From an uncultured Selenomonadaceae bacterium (lineage in GTDB: Bacteria; Bacillota; Negativicutes; Selenomonadales; Selenomonadaceae), in assembly GCA_945873565.1 (NCBI GenBank), contig CAMCDL010000002.1:1-44125 (forward strand): DNA of 44,125 nucleotides, read 5' to 3'. The translations under genes and the position numbers were made by a program. The notes beneath the pieces were generated by a model, which worked only from the letters and a program-made list of their open reading frames with translations, had not been told where the DNA came from and made no database searches. Position 1 is the first letter of the stretch, and each line of letters opens with the position of its first letter. This document shows, piece after piece, positions 10,966 through 21,280 of the stretch.

Positions 10966-12219
10966 TTAACCCTTTATTTTCTCAATAACGGCATCAAAAG
11001 CAACCTTCTCCTGGCTGCTGTCAGCCATGCTGCGGATTAAAGCTGCTCCCTCAGCGATTTCATCATCGCCAAGGATTACTGCATATTTTGCATTGAGCTT
11101 ATTAGCCTGCTTCATCTGAGCCTTCATACTGCGTCCTGCATAATCAATAGCTGCAGATAATCCGGCATCCCTTAAATCCATAACCAGCTTAAAGGCCTCA
11201 GCCTGAGCCTTTTCACCCAGAGCAACCACATAAGCATCAACAGAGCGGTTTTTATCAGGAAGCAGATTCTGGTTTTCAAGAGCCAGCAGCAGTCTCTCCA
11301 AGCCAGTTGCAAAACCAACTGCCGGAGTATGGTTGCCGCCCATTTCCTCTATAAGGCCATCATAACGACCACCACCAGCTACTGCACTCTGCGCCCCCAA
11401 TGGAGGGTACTTGATTTCGAAAGCAGTCTTGGTATAGTAATCCAATCCACGGACAAGCCTTGGATCATGCTTGAAGCCAACACCAGCCTTGGCAAGATGC
11501 TGCTTCAGTGCCTCAAAATGACTGCTGCACTCCTCACAGAGGCAATCAGTAATCTTTGGAGCATCAGCCATATAAGGCTTATCGCTATCCTTTTTGCAAT
11601 CAAGGATACGGAGCGGACTTCTATCGAACCTGCTCTTGCAATCCTCGCAGAGGTCCTCCAGCTTATCGCGGAAGAAATCCTGCAGCATTGTCCTGTACTG
11701 GCTGCGACATTCTGGACAGCCTACAGAGTTTATGCTAAGCTCCAGATCCTTAAGTCCTAATCCCTCAAGAAGCTTAATAGCAAGCAATATAACCTCAGCA
11801 TCCACAGCTGGATTAGACTCTCCCAGTGCCTCAATACCAAACTGATGGAATTCTCTCAAGCGGCCTGCCTGAGGACGGTCATAACGGAACATGGAGCCGA
11901 TATAAAACAGCTTCACAAGATCTGCTTCAGCATAAAGCTTGTTCTGGAGATATGCTCTTACTGCAGAGGCAGTATTCTCAGGGCGCAGGGTAACGCTCCG
12001 TCCTCCACGGTCAGTAAAGGTATACATCTCCTTATCAACTACATCTGTACCTTCGCCTATACCCCGCTGAAACAGCTCAGTATGCTCAAATACTGGAGTC
12101 CTTATTTCCTGATAACCAAATCTTTTGCAGAGATCACGGATTTCTTTTTCAATGTAGAGCCAATCCCCTACTGTATCTGGCAGAATATCCTTAGTTCCCC
12201 TTGGAGCATTTGTCAGCAT
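10966..12219 (-). CDS. hisS: Histidyl-tRNA synthetase
   Basis: APRGTKDILPD; GSMFRYDRPQAGRLREFHQFGIEALG; GGGRYDGLIEEMGG. Confidence 0.97.
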   Translation of the reverse strand: MLTNAPRGTKDILPDTVGDWLYIEKEIRDLCKRFGYQEIRTPVFEHTELFQRGIGEGTDVVDKEMYTFTDRGGRSVTLRPENTASAVRAYLQNKLYAEADLVKLFYIGSMFRYDRPQAGRLREFHQFGIEALGESNPAVDAEVILLAIKLLEGLGLKDLELSINSVGCPECRSQYRTMLQDFFRDKLEDLCEDCKSRFDRSPLRILDCKKDSDKPYMADAPKITDCLCEECSSHFEALKQHLAKAGVGFKHDPRLVRGLDYYTKTAFEIKYPPLGAQSAVAGGGRYDGLIEEMGGNHTPAVGFATGLERLLLALENQNLLPDKNRSVDAYVVALGEKAQAEAFKLVMDLRDAGLSAAIDYAGRSMKAQMKQANKLNAKYAVILGDDEIAEGAALIRSMADSSQEKVAFDAVIEKIKG

Positions 12220-12221
12220 TG

Positions 12222-13760
12222 CTAATCCTCCTGGTCTACAATCCCGTAAGCTTCCTTCAGAAGCTGGGACCTTTTTTCAATATATAAATCTATGTCACGA
12301 ATATAAGTGACTAGATCCTTGGCATTAAACGAAGACTTTAGTCTTCCCTCACGCTTGTTGATAATCTTGCTAGTGGCAGATCCGCCAATACCAAGTATTG
12401 TCTGATGCTCCTCCATTATCTGTATGTTATACATACTTTCAGCACCTGGATGAGCACAGCCCACATTCTCCATCTGCCCGCTCATATAGCCCTGACGGTA
12501 GAGATAATATGGTTTATAGCCATTTTCCCATATATAGCCCATTGCCACATCAAACATTTTGCGGCATGTGTCATCATCAGGAAGCTCATAATCCGAAAGA
12601 TTAAGCTTCAGCCTTGACCCTTTTTTCAATGCTAGAGAATGAATGGTTATATCATCTGGGCCAAGCGCAACAAGCTTTTTCATGGTATCATCCACATCCG
12701 CCACAGTCTCTCCAGGCAATCCAAGGATAATATCCATATTAATTTCAGGGATTCCCGCACTCCTGAGGCTTTTAAACATCTCTACCACAGCCTCTATTGT
12801 ATGGTTTCTCCCAATTCTTTTCAATGTTTTCTGCTGCATTGACTGCGGATTACAGCTCACCCTGGTAACACTGCAGTCAAGCATGGTTTTAAGCTTCGCC
12901 TCAGACATGCTGTCAGGACGGCCAGCCTCTACAGTAAATTCCACTACATCTTCATTATAAAAGGAGTCGTAGACAAGATTAAGCATCTCTTCAAAATAGT
13001 TGTCCGGCAGGCTGGTAGGAGTTCCTCCGCCTACATAGATAGACTGCACCTTGAAATTATAGCGCTCGACCTCCTGCTTAACGGCAGCAAGGTCCTTGCG
13101 GAAGGCCTCCATAAACTCATCTAAGCCCTTCCTTCCCGGCAAAACATTGGCTGGAAAGGAACAATAAAGACAGCGGCTAAGGCAGAATGGTATACCCACA
13201 TATACACTAATGGTACGGTCATCGGTTCGGGCAAGGAATGGAAGCTGACGAATAGCCATATCAGTTATTACTGAAGCCTTCTCATCATTTGCCTCATATT
13301 CCTCCTTGAGCCTCTTTACTATAGCATCCCTATCCATGCCGCTACTCAGGAAGCGGTGAACTATCTTAGTCGGACGTACACCATGCATTATCCCCCATGG
13401 AGCTGCCTCAAAACCAAGCTCCCTTCTGAGAAGCTGATACAGATTCAGCTTAATAAGACGATGGATTCCCGCCATATACCTTTCGTCACCAGTACCTGAA
13501 TTCTCCTGCCTGAAAACATTGCTTGTTCCATCAAGAGCAGTAAGGATAACCCTGGTATGAACCTCAGGGATTTCAGAGGCTTCTATGCTATTTTCAATAT
13601 CTATTGCCTCCCAGTCATAGGGGCCATCAACAGGCAGCGGTTTCTTGGTATCCGGATCCAGCAAAGGACCGATACTGATCTTGAAAAGATTCAAGACCTC
13701 CTTGACTACCTTTACGACAACCTCCTGATCACTGTTCAGCACCATTCGCTTTATACGCAA
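12222..13760 (-). CDS. hemZ: HemZ-like radical SAM coproporphyrinogen dehydrogenase
   Basis: Radical SAM motif CLSRCLYC (C-x3-C-x2-C) in VYVGIPFCLSRCLYCSFPANVLPGRK; YVGGGTPTSLPDNYFEEML. Confidence 0.88.
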   Translation of the reverse strand: MRIKRMVLNSDQEVVVKVVKEVLNLFKISIGPLLDPDTKKPLPVDGPYDWEAIDIENSIEASEIPEVHTRVILTALDGTSNVFRQENSGTGDERYMAGIHRLIKLNLYQLLRRELGFEAAPWGIMHGVRPTKIVHRFLSSGMDRDAIVKRLKEEYEANDEKASVITDMAIRQLPFLARTDDRTISVYVGIPFCLSRCLYCSFPANVLPGRKGLDEFMEAFRKDLAAVKQEVERYNFKVQSIYVGGGTPTSLPDNYFEEMLNLVYDSFYNEDVVEFTVEAGRPDSMSEAKLKTMLDCSVTRVSCNPQSMQQKTLKRIGRNHTIEAVVEMFKSLRSAGIPEINMDIILGLPGETVADVDDTMKKLVALGPDDITIHSLALKKGSRLKLNLSDYELPDDDTCRKMFDVAMGYIWENGYKPYYLYRQGYMSGQMENVGCAHPGAESMYNIQIMEEHQTILGIGGSATSKIINKREGRLKSSFNAKDLVTYIRDIDLYIEKRSQLLKEAYGIVDQED

Positions 13761-13763
13761 TGT

Positions 13764-14213
13764 TTACTGACACTCCTGGCAATAGCCAAAGAATTTTAGC
13801 TGATGATCAACAATCTTGAAGCCGCACTGCTTAGAAATACTTGATTCAAGACTTTCCAGAAGGTCATCGGAAAACTCAATAACCTTGTGGCATTTTTTAC
13901 AGATAAGATGATGATGCTGATGCGCATTCGGCTCACTCATATTAAGCTCATAAAATGCACAGCCATCATCAAACAGCTCCAGCCTGCGGAGGATATCAAT
14001 ATCACACATAAGCTCAAGAGTGCGGTATATAGTTGCCAAGCCGATATCAGATTCCTTATGCTCCTTTAGCTCCTTGTATATCTTCTCAGCATTGAGGTGT
14101 TCACCCTCATTGTTCAAGAAAACCTCAAGGACCTCACGGCGCTGAGGAGTCATCTTGCAATGATGCTCCCTTAGTCTTTGTTTCAGGTCTGCTATGCTAA
14201 ACTTAGGCTGCAT
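13764..14213 (-). CDS. fur: Fur-family transcriptional regulator
   Basis: MTPQRREVLEVFLNNEGEHLNAEKIYKEL...DIGLATIYRTLELM...HQHHHLICKKCHKVIEF...FFGYCQECQ. Confidence 0.92.
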   Translation of the reverse strand: MQPKFSIADLKQRLREHHCKMTPQRREVLEVFLNNEGEHLNAEKIYKELKEHKESDIGLATIYRTLELMCDIDILRRLELFDDGCAFYELNMSEPNAHQHHHLICKKCHKVIEFSDDLLESLESSISKQCGFKIVDHQLKFFGYCQECQ

Positions 14214-14286
14214 GCCATAATCCTCCCTTTATTTCCTGCAGGATGTGTCATCATGCTCTGAAAAAACATAGTATCACTAATAATTC

Positions 14287-14315
14287 ATTATAGCAAAAGA
14301 GTTTAGGCAAGGCAA
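14287..14315 (-). promoter_or_regulatory. Promoter upstream of fur
   Basis: TTGCCT (14310-14315) - 17 nt - TATAAT (14287-14292). Confidence 0.6.
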
Positions 14316-14316
14316 T

Positions 14317-14344
14317 AAAAAAGGCACCCATAGGATGCTTTTTT
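14317..14344 (-). terminator. Intrinsic terminator of the rel-MBL transcript
   Basis: Minus strand aaaaaagcatcc-tat-gggtgcctttttt. Confidence 0.7.
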
Positions 14345-14362
14345 ATACATTATATGGCTTTA

Positions 14363-14995
14363 TCACCCAAGAAAAGGATTGGTTTTCCTTTCATAGCCCA
14401 TCCCGGTCTCAGGTCCATGCCCTGGATACACGACAGTCTCATCCTTTACCTCTGCAAGTGCCTTAACAACAGATTCAATCAGCTGATAATGATCTCCGCC
14501 AGGAAAATCGGAACGGCCAACAGAGCCTGCAAAAAGAGTATCACCGCTGAACAGAACTTTCTCTCCATCATAAAGGCATATCCCGCCAGCTGTATGGCCT
14601 GGAGTATGTATTACCTTTAGAAAAGACTCTCCAAATCTGATTACGTCTCCATCCTTCAGAAGCCTCTCTGCAGGGCGGAAGCTGGCGTCAGTCCCCATAA
14701 ATATTGAAAGATTCTTTCTGGATTTAAGCAGCATTTCAGCATCCAGCTCATGTATAGAAGCCCCGCAGCCAACAGCATTACGCAGTTCATCCAAAGCCCC
14801 TATGTGATCAAAGTGACCATGGGTTATGATAATTTCAGCTATATCAGCCTTCATATCATTTATCAGCGACATGATGCGCTCAACATGACCGCCAGGATCT
14901 ATTACTGCACCCTTGCCTGTAGCCTTATCCTTCAGAACATAGCAATTCACATCTACAGGTCCAACCACCACAGATTTTATAGAAAAGCTGCTCAT
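14363..14995 (-). CDS. MBL-fold metallo-hydrolase (glyoxalase II-like)
   Basis: ITHGHFDHIGALDELR (HxHxDH-type motif); VIHTPGHTAGGICLY; LFSGDTLFAGSVGRSDFPGG. Confidence 0.92.
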   Translation of the reverse strand: MSSFSIKSVVVGPVDVNCYVLKDKATGKGAVIDPGGHVERIMSLINDMKADIAEIIITHGHFDHIGALDELRNAVGCGASIHELDAEMLLKSRKNLSIFMGTDASFRPAERLLKDGDVIRFGESFLKVIHTPGHTAGGICLYDGEKVLFSGDTLFAGSVGRSDFPGGDHYQLIESVVKALAEVKDETVVYPGHGPETGMGYERKTNPFLG

Positions 14996-17268
14996 GAATT
15001 ATTACCTCCGTTTGAACTCATGCTACGGGATACTGAATATACATCCTTGAGACGCCTGATATTTGCCATAACTCTTGATACCTGAGTAGCATTCTTGATT
15101 TCAAGTCCCAGAGTGACAGTAGATGTTCTGTTGGAGCGATTTTTCTTAGCGTTTACAGTAGCTATATTTATCCTCATTTCAGCTGGTACTGCCATAATCT
15201 GCGTAAGAAGACCAGTTGTATCATTGCAGGTAATCTCAATTTCTACAGTATAGGATGTATCCAGGCCGATATCCCAGGATACATCAATAACCCTTGTATA
15301 ATCGCCATCAGTAACCAGTACATTAGGACAGTCTGCTCGATGAACAGAAACGCCACGACCCTTAGTAATAAAGCCGGTTATAGGATCACCAGGAATAGGA
15401 TTACAGCAGCGGGCCAGGCGCACCATCATGCCACCCTCACCTTCTACCAGTATTCCGTGACTGGATTTGGATTTCTTGATGGCATTCTGTGAAGTCTTTA
15501 TCTTCTCCAGCATTTCCGAAACATCTGGCGGGGTCTGCTCCTTGATAGCCTTCTTATGATGCTCAATCAGCTTGGCAATTACGCCATGCACAGTTACTCC
15601 GCCATAGCCGATTGAAGCCAGAAGGTCTTCGTCACTCTGCAGATTAAATCTGAGGCATACTGAATTCAGCCACTCATCCCTTATAAGCTCCTTTGGATCA
15701 TAGCCAAGCTTCTTAGCTTCCTGAGCCAGCAGCTCATGCCCCCTCAGAATATTTTCCTCTCGGCGAGCCTTCTTGAACCATCCTCTGATCTTGGCCCTTG
15801 TGTCAGCTGCAGCAACAATATTCAGCCAATCACGGCTTGGTCCATCATTATTTTTATTGGTGATGATAGAAACAAGATCGCCATTCTTCAGCTTATACTC
15901 TAGAGGCACTATCTTGCCATTAACCTTTGCACCTACACAATGATGTCCTACATCAGTATGGATATGATATGCAAAGTCGATTGGCACTGCACCCTTCGGC
16001 AAAGAAATTACATCTCCGCGCGGCGTAAATACAAATACCTCATCAGAAAATATATCCATCTTCAGGGCTTCAACATACTCGCCGGAGTCCTTAAGATCCT
16101 GCTGCAGATTAAGAATCTGTCTCAGCCAGCTGAGCTTCTTGTCATAATCAGTCTCAGCCATGGAGCCCTTGCCGCTCTCCTTGTACTTCCAGTGAGCTGC
16201 AACACCATATTCAGATACCTTATGCATAGAAAAGGTTCTTATCTGTATTTCCAGCGGATAACCTCTGGCCATAACTGTTGTATGCAGGGACTGGTAGCCA
16301 TTAGACTTCGGCATTGCGATGTAATCCTTGAAACGTCCTGGTATTGGCTTCCACATTGCATGAATAACACCAAGTACCGCATAGCAGTCCCGAACATTAT
16401 GCACCAGGACACGGACAGCAGACAAATCGTATATTTCGCTTATATCCTTCTTGTCCCGTCTCATTTTGCGCCAGATGCTGTAAAAATGCTTAGCACGTCC
16501 ACTTATTTCAGCCTTCACAGAGCTTCTTATAAGCTTGGTATGAATTTGAAGTATTGCATCCTCAATAAATTTCTGACGCTCCTGCCTTTTCAGGTTTACT
16601 TTCTCAACCAGCTCATAATACTGCTCTGGTTCAAGATACCGCAAGCAAAGATCCTCCAGCTCCCACTTGATATTGGAAATACCCAGACGATTTGCCAGAG
16701 GAGCATAAACCTCTATAGTCTCAAGAGCAATTCTCTTCTGCTTTTCTTCACTGACAAATTTCAGTGTACGCATATTATGCAGACGATCCGCCAGCTTTAT
16801 AATAATTACCCTTATATCCTTGGCCATTGCCAGGAACAGCTTTCTGTAGTTCTCTGACTGCTGCTCGATTTTAGACTGAAATTTGATTTTACCCAGCTTA
16901 GTAACACCATCTATCAGCATAGCAACTTCCTTACCGAAGATTTCTGCCATCTGCTCCTCAGTATAGGTGGTATCCTCCACCACGTCATGAAGAAGAGCTG
17001 CACTTATAGTTGTAGCATCAATCATCAGCTCGGTAAGAATCTTTGCGACATTAAGCGGATGAATAATATATTCTTCGCCGGAGGCTCTTTTCTGTCCCGC
17101 ATGAGCTGCATTTGCCAGCTCATAGGCCCGGCGTATAAGCTCAACATTAGCATGAGGCTGATATTTCAGCACTGCCTCAATAATTTCATCAATAGTAACC
17201 TGAGCTGTGGCTGAGCCAGCCGCAGGGGTATAAATGGCTACGCCATTGGAGGTTGTCTCACTGTTCAT
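14992..17268 (-). CDS. rel: Bifunctional (p)ppGpp synthetase/hydrolase, RelA/SpoT family
   Basis: HD domain (HAGQKRASGEEYIIHPLNVAKILTEL..LLHDVVEDTTYT), synthetase (RVLVHNVRDCYAVLGVIHAMWKPIPGRFKDYIAMPKSNGYQSLHTTV), TGS and ACT domains. Confidence 0.96.
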   Translation of the reverse strand: MNSETTSNGVAIYTPAAGSATAQVTIDEIIEAVLKYQPHANVELIRRAYELANAAHAGQKRASGEEYIIHPLNVAKILTELMIDATTISAALLHDVVEDTTYTEEQMAEIFGKEVAMLIDGVTKLGKIKFQSKIEQQSENYRKLFLAMAKDIRVIIIKLADRLHNMRTLKFVSEEKQKRIALETIEVYAPLANRLGISNIKWELEDLCLRYLEPEQYYELVEKVNLKRQERQKFIEDAILQIHTKLIRSSVKAEISGRAKHFYSIWRKMRRDKKDISEIYDLSAVRVLVHNVRDCYAVLGVIHAMWKPIPGRFKDYIAMPKSNGYQSLHTTVMARGYPLEIQIRTFSMHKVSEYGVAAHWKYKESGKGSMAETDYDKKLSWLRQILNLQQDLKDSGEYVEALKMDIFSDEVFVFTPRGDVISLPKGAVPIDFAYHIHTDVGHHCVGAKVNGKIVPLEYKLKNGDLVSIITNKNNDGPSRDWLNIVAAADTRAKIRGWFKKARREENILRGHELLAQEAKKLGYDPKELIRDEWLNSVCLRFNLQSDEDLLASIGYGGVTVHGVIAKLIEHHKKAIKEQTPPDVSEMLEKIKTSQNAIKKSKSSHGILVEGEGGMMVRLARCCNPIPGDPITGFITKGRGVSVHRADCPNVLVTDGDYTRVIDVSWDIGLDTSYTVEIEITCNDTTGLLTQIMAVPAEMRINIATVNAKKNRSNRTSTVTLGLEIKNATQVSRVMANIRRLKDVYSVSRSMSSNGGNNS

Positions 17269-17378
17269 TAATATGCACCACCAAATATAAATGTATGCCT
17301 GGATAAAGTCCTTGCGCCAATACCCAAATTCACATAGTTATAATATACAACACAAATTCTGAAATTCCTTTTCTGCAT

Positions 17379-17412
17379 AAAAAAGCAGGTATTCTTTTTT
17401 GAAATACCTGCT
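17379..17412 (-). terminator. Intrinsic terminator downstream of tcdA
   Basis: agcaggtatt..aatacctgct stem with A6/T6 flanks. Confidence 0.85.
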
Positions 17413-17442
17413 AAAAATATACATTTCCCTGGAGAGACACTG

Positions 17443-18144
17443 TCAATCCCTGCAGATCAGATCCCTTATAACCTCACCAGCAATCATCAAGCCTGCTACT
17501 GACGGCACAAATGCTATGCTGGCTGTAATACGCTGCCCTTTTTCATCGCGTCCTGATTCTCTAGGCTGCTCCTCTGAATACAGCACCTTCAGCTTCCTTA
17601 TCCCACGCTTTTTCAACTCACGGCGCATAACCCTTGCCAGCGGACATACACTGGTTTTATATATATCTGCCACCTTGAAAAGCTCAGGATGCAGCTTATT
17701 GCCTGCTCCCATGGAGGATATCACAGGCACCCCGGCCTCAGATGCTCTTGCCGCCAGCTCCAGCTTAGCGGTTACATTATCAACCGCGTCAACTACATAG
17801 TCATAAGAGCTGAAATCAAAGCTATCTGCTGTCTCTGGCAAAAAGAAGCAATTATGTACATAAACCTCAGCGTCCGGATTGATATCCTTGATGCGGTCAC
17901 GCATGACCTCAGCCTTAAACCTGCCAATAGTACTATGAAGAGCTATAATCTGACGATTTATATTAGACAGTGAAACCTGATCCTTATCAATAAGCTCCAG
18001 ACAGCCAATTCCACTTCTGGCCAGAGCCTCAGCAACATAACCGCCTACTCCTCCAACACCAAAAACTGCCACCCTTGCCCTGGAAAGCCTATTAACAGCT
18101 TCCTTTCCCAGCAAAAGCTCCGTTCTTGAAAATATACTCTCCAT
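17443..18144 (-). CDS. tcdA: ThiF/E1-like protein, tRNA threonylcarbamoyladenosine dehydratase
   Basis: RVAVFGVGGVGGYVAEALARSGIGCLELIDKDQVSLSNINRQIIAL...GAGNKLHPELFKVADIYKTSVCPLARVMRRELKKRGI. Confidence 0.9.
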   Translation of the reverse strand: MESIFSRTELLLGKEAVNRLSRARVAVFGVGGVGGYVAEALARSGIGCLELIDKDQVSLSNINRQIIALHSTIGRFKAEVMRDRIKDINPDAEVYVHNCFFLPETADSFDFSSYDYVVDAVDNVTAKLELAARASEAGVPVISSMGAGNKLHPELFKVADIYKTSVCPLARVMRRELKKRGIRKLKVLYSEEQPRESGRDEKGQRITASIAFVPSVAGLMIAGEVIRDLICRD

Positions 18145-18169
18145 TTAAAGATAAAACCCCTTGAAACTA

Positions 18170-21169
18170 TTATGTTTCATCTGCAACAATCTCATAAACA
18201 AACACAAAATATACATCACCAATATGGCTGGTATGCACAAATCTGCCATAATCGCGGATATTCTTCACTCTGCCAGTCTTGGTTATAATACGATACTCTA
18301 CATAATCCACGTCCCGATCATTCTGAATCTGGCTGGAAATATCTCCAGAAACCTTTGAAAAATCATCCGGATGAACCATGCCACGGAATGAATTATCCAC
18401 GAGCTCAATAAACTCTTCCCTGTTTTCGCAGTCATAAAGCTTAACCAAATGCTCATTAAAGCTTATGAGCTCCTGTTTATCATCAGCATGGTAGATAAAG
18501 AAGCCACCTGGCATATAATCTGAAATTTCCGCTGCCTTATTAAGAATTTCCTCAGAAGAAGCGCCAACCACAGAGAGACGGTCCTGCATCTTAAGCTCGT
18601 AGAATTTACTCTTATCCTTGTACATGAGCTTATCAGCGAGGGCAATATGCTGCTCTATATCCGTAATCTCATCAACCCATACACTGCCGATAGCTGCAGA
18701 AGTACTACCATTGAGGCAACCCCTCAAGCGTACTATACGCTTATTGAAGGCATCTTCATTGTCATCGAAGGACAGGGCAACAAATTCATCGCCACCCAGT
18801 CTGTATATCTCGGCATCACTGAAAACAGTGCGGACTATTTTAGCTACATCTCCTATGAGACGGTCACCTGCCTCATGACCAAAATTATCATTTGTATACT
18901 TCAGGCTATTAATGTCAAGAAACATAATGCCAAGCTTTTTATTTTTCTTCTTGTTTATATCCTTAATATCTGAATAATAAACCTTACGGTTCTTGAAACC
19001 AGTAAGCGGATCAATCTCCAGCTCACTGATACGCTTCATAGACTCACGGTACTTTATGATATGACCCAGTCTTGCAATGATAAGAGCCGGATTATATGGC
19101 TTTGCCACAAACTCTACCGCACCCATTCTAAGGCAACGGTCCTCCTCCTGAGCACTATCCTTTATGGTAGTGATGATAATCGGAATCTCGGTAAATACAT
19201 GATCACGGCGTATCATCTCCATGAACTCATATCCGTTCATTACAGGCATCTGAAGATCAAGCAGGATAGCCGAAATATCCTTGTAATTATTTATGAGTAC
19301 ACCGAGGCCTTCCTTACCATCCCTTGCTTGAAGCACTTTATAGTGACCAGACAGTATGCGGCTTAAGGAATCACGATTAATCTCATTATCATCAATAATG
19401 AGTACAGTACGTTTCTCATTATCCGGAATACTGTTCAGCGGAGAAATGTACTCAGTACTTTCCATTCTGAATCTAGCACCAGCGTTAGGTATCTCAGAGA
19501 GATATCGCTGAACATAGTCCTCATACCTGTCTACAGGCATTGGAGATGAGAAAAGATACCCCTGGATATAGTCACAGCCCAATTCCTGCAGCACAGCCAG
19601 CTGACCAGCATTTTCAACACCCTCAGCAGTTGTTCTGAAGCCCATTCTGTGAGCAAGATTAATAATATTTTCTATTACTATACGGTTAATATCCAAGCGG
19701 TTTACAAAGCTGATATCCAGCTTGATTATATCAAGCGGGAATGTAGCCAGCATCCCCAAGGAGGAATATCCAGCACCGAAATCATCCATTTCAATCAAGA
19801 AGCCAAGATCCTGAGCCTTTTTTACCTGCTCAATGATAATTTCAGCATTGTTCGCATACAGGGACTCAGTAACCTCGACATGAATATAAGAATGATCAAT
19901 GCCATAGGAATCAATAACATTAATCATGCGATCGAACCATCCAGGCTCCAGATAATCCTTACGGGATACATTGATGGAAACAGGAGCAATCGGCACCCCA
20001 TCCATCTGCCAACGATTTATATCCTGACAGACTCTTTCCACCACAAAAGCATCCAGCTTAACGATAAAGCCATTCTTTTCAAACAGCGGTATAAACTCCC
20101 CAGGTGACATGAAGCCGAACTGCGGATGATGCCATCTAACCAATGCCTCGGCACCTACAACCCGCTTGGAAATACTGTCATGCTTGGGCTGATAGTATAC
20201 TGTAAACTGATCATTATAAAGGGCATCCTCCATACAATCAAGTATGCGCTGCTCATTGATAAGCTTCTGATCAAGCTTATCATCATAAAAAGCAAGATTT
20301 TTATCGTATATACCCTTTATCATGCGATTTGCCAGGAATGCATTATCGCAGTTTCGCATAATAGGCAAATTCTTGTCGATTGGTGCACATACACCCTTCT
20401 TTATTATCTGATGTGGTATAGGTGCTGGAAGCAGAGCTTCATCATAAATAAGCTTTGTTGGGAATGGATCCTTGGTATCCTTGACTTCAAAAAGGATAGC
20501 AAACTGGTCACCACCATAACGTCCTGCTATGCTGGTGGTAATCATATCATTTATGAGTTTACCTAAAAAAGCCAGATATTCATCGCACTTTTGCTCACCA
20601 TAAAGACTATTGGTAAGACGGAAATTTTCAATATCCAGTGCCAGGATGCCAAACTGCTTGTCAGGATTGCTGGCCACCCTTTCAGTTGCATGTCGAAGAA
20701 AGGCCTGCTTCGTGTAGAGGCCTGTAAGATCATCAAACTCCAGCTCATTAAGGGCATTTGCCGACTCTACCATTCTTATGATATTCTTCATCCTGGCCAA
20801 TGTCGCACGTGGATGATATGGCTTGCCTATAAAGTCATGGGCACCTAAGGCTAAACACCTTTCCTCCTCTTCTGAAGAAGAGTTTGCTGTTATTACAATG
20901 ATAGGAATCTTTCTTAGCTCAGAATCCTGTTCTACTATTTCCATGAATTCATAGCCGCTCATTACAGGCATACTGAGATCAAGTAATATGAGAGAAATAA
21001 CTGATAAATTTGCCTTAAGCATCTCAAGACCTTCAAGTCCATTAGCTGCCTGAAGCACATCATAATCTGAACGCAGTATTCCCTCAAGAAGCATACGATT
21101 TACTTCGCTATCTTCGACGACGAGCACAGTCCGTCTGACATCGTTTCCATCATAATAGCTTGCTGTCAT
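18170..21169 (-). CDS. Multidomain c-di-GMP signalling protein: REC - degenerate GGDEF (GGDQF) - EAL - REC - GGDEF - PAS-like
   Basis: REC (VLVVEDSEVNR..LLDLSMPVMSGYEF..GKPYHP); GRYGGDQFAIL; AEALVRWHHPQFGFMSPGEFIPLFE..DDFGAGYSSLGML..IIKLD..AEGVEN; REC2 (VLIIDDNEINR..LLDLQMPVMNGYEF..AKPYNP); YRLGGDEFVAL; C-terminal PAS-like with YRIITKTGRVKNIRDYGRFV. Confidence 0.92.
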   Translation of the reverse strand: MTASYYDGNDVRRTVLVVEDSEVNRMLLEGILRSDYDVLQAANGLEGLEMLKANLSVISLILLDLSMPVMSGYEFMEIVEQDSELRKIPIIVITANSSSEEEERCLALGAHDFIGKPYHPRATLARMKNIIRMVESANALNELEFDDLTGLYTKQAFLRHATERVASNPDKQFGILALDIENFRLTNSLYGEQKCDEYLAFLGKLINDMITTSIAGRYGGDQFAILFEVKDTKDPFPTKLIYDEALLPAPIPHQIIKKGVCAPIDKNLPIMRNCDNAFLANRMIKGIYDKNLAFYDDKLDQKLINEQRILDCMEDALYNDQFTVYYQPKHDSISKRVVGAEALVRWHHPQFGFMSPGEFIPLFEKNGFIVKLDAFVVERVCQDINRWQMDGVPIAPVSINVSRKDYLEPGWFDRMINVIDSYGIDHSYIHVEVTESLYANNAEIIIEQVKKAQDLGFLIEMDDFGAGYSSLGMLATFPLDIIKLDISFVNRLDINRIVIENIINLAHRMGFRTTAEGVENAGQLAVLQELGCDYIQGYLFSSPMPVDRYEDYVQRYLSEIPNAGARFRMESTEYISPLNSIPDNEKRTVLIIDDNEINRDSLSRILSGHYKVLQARDGKEGLGVLINNYKDISAILLDLQMPVMNGYEFMEMIRRDHVFTEIPIIITTIKDSAQEEDRCLRMGAVEFVAKPYNPALIIARLGHIIKYRESMKRISELEIDPLTGFKNRKVYYSDIKDINKKKNKKLGIMFLDINSLKYTNDNFGHEAGDRLIGDVAKIVRTVFSDAEIYRLGGDEFVALSFDDNEDAFNKRIVRLRGCLNGSTSAAIGSVWVDEITDIEQHIALADKLMYKDKSKFYELKMQDRLSVVGASSEEILNKAAEISDYMPGGFFIYHADDKQELISFNEHLVKLYDCENREEFIELVDNSFRGMVHPDDFSKVSGDISSQIQNDRDVDYVEYRIITKTGRVKNIRDYGRFVHTSHIGDVYFVFVYEIVADET

Positions 21170-21280
21170 AAATTTGAACCACCCAATTAAAATTTACATA
21201 ACAATCGACACTAATATTCTACCATAAATTGCTTTATATGCATATAGTGAAGACATCAAAAGCCAAATATGAAACAATCA

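Noticed and set aside
15940-16857. Plus-strand 305-aa ORF opposite rel
   Set aside because: Shadow ORF; the minus-strand Rel protein explains the coding potential.
20501-20515. GGDQF in the 999-aa protein as a possible sequencing error of GGDEF
   Set aside because: Surrounding domain is also diverged from GGDEF consensus, so a genuinely degenerate domain is more likely; only reads could settle it.
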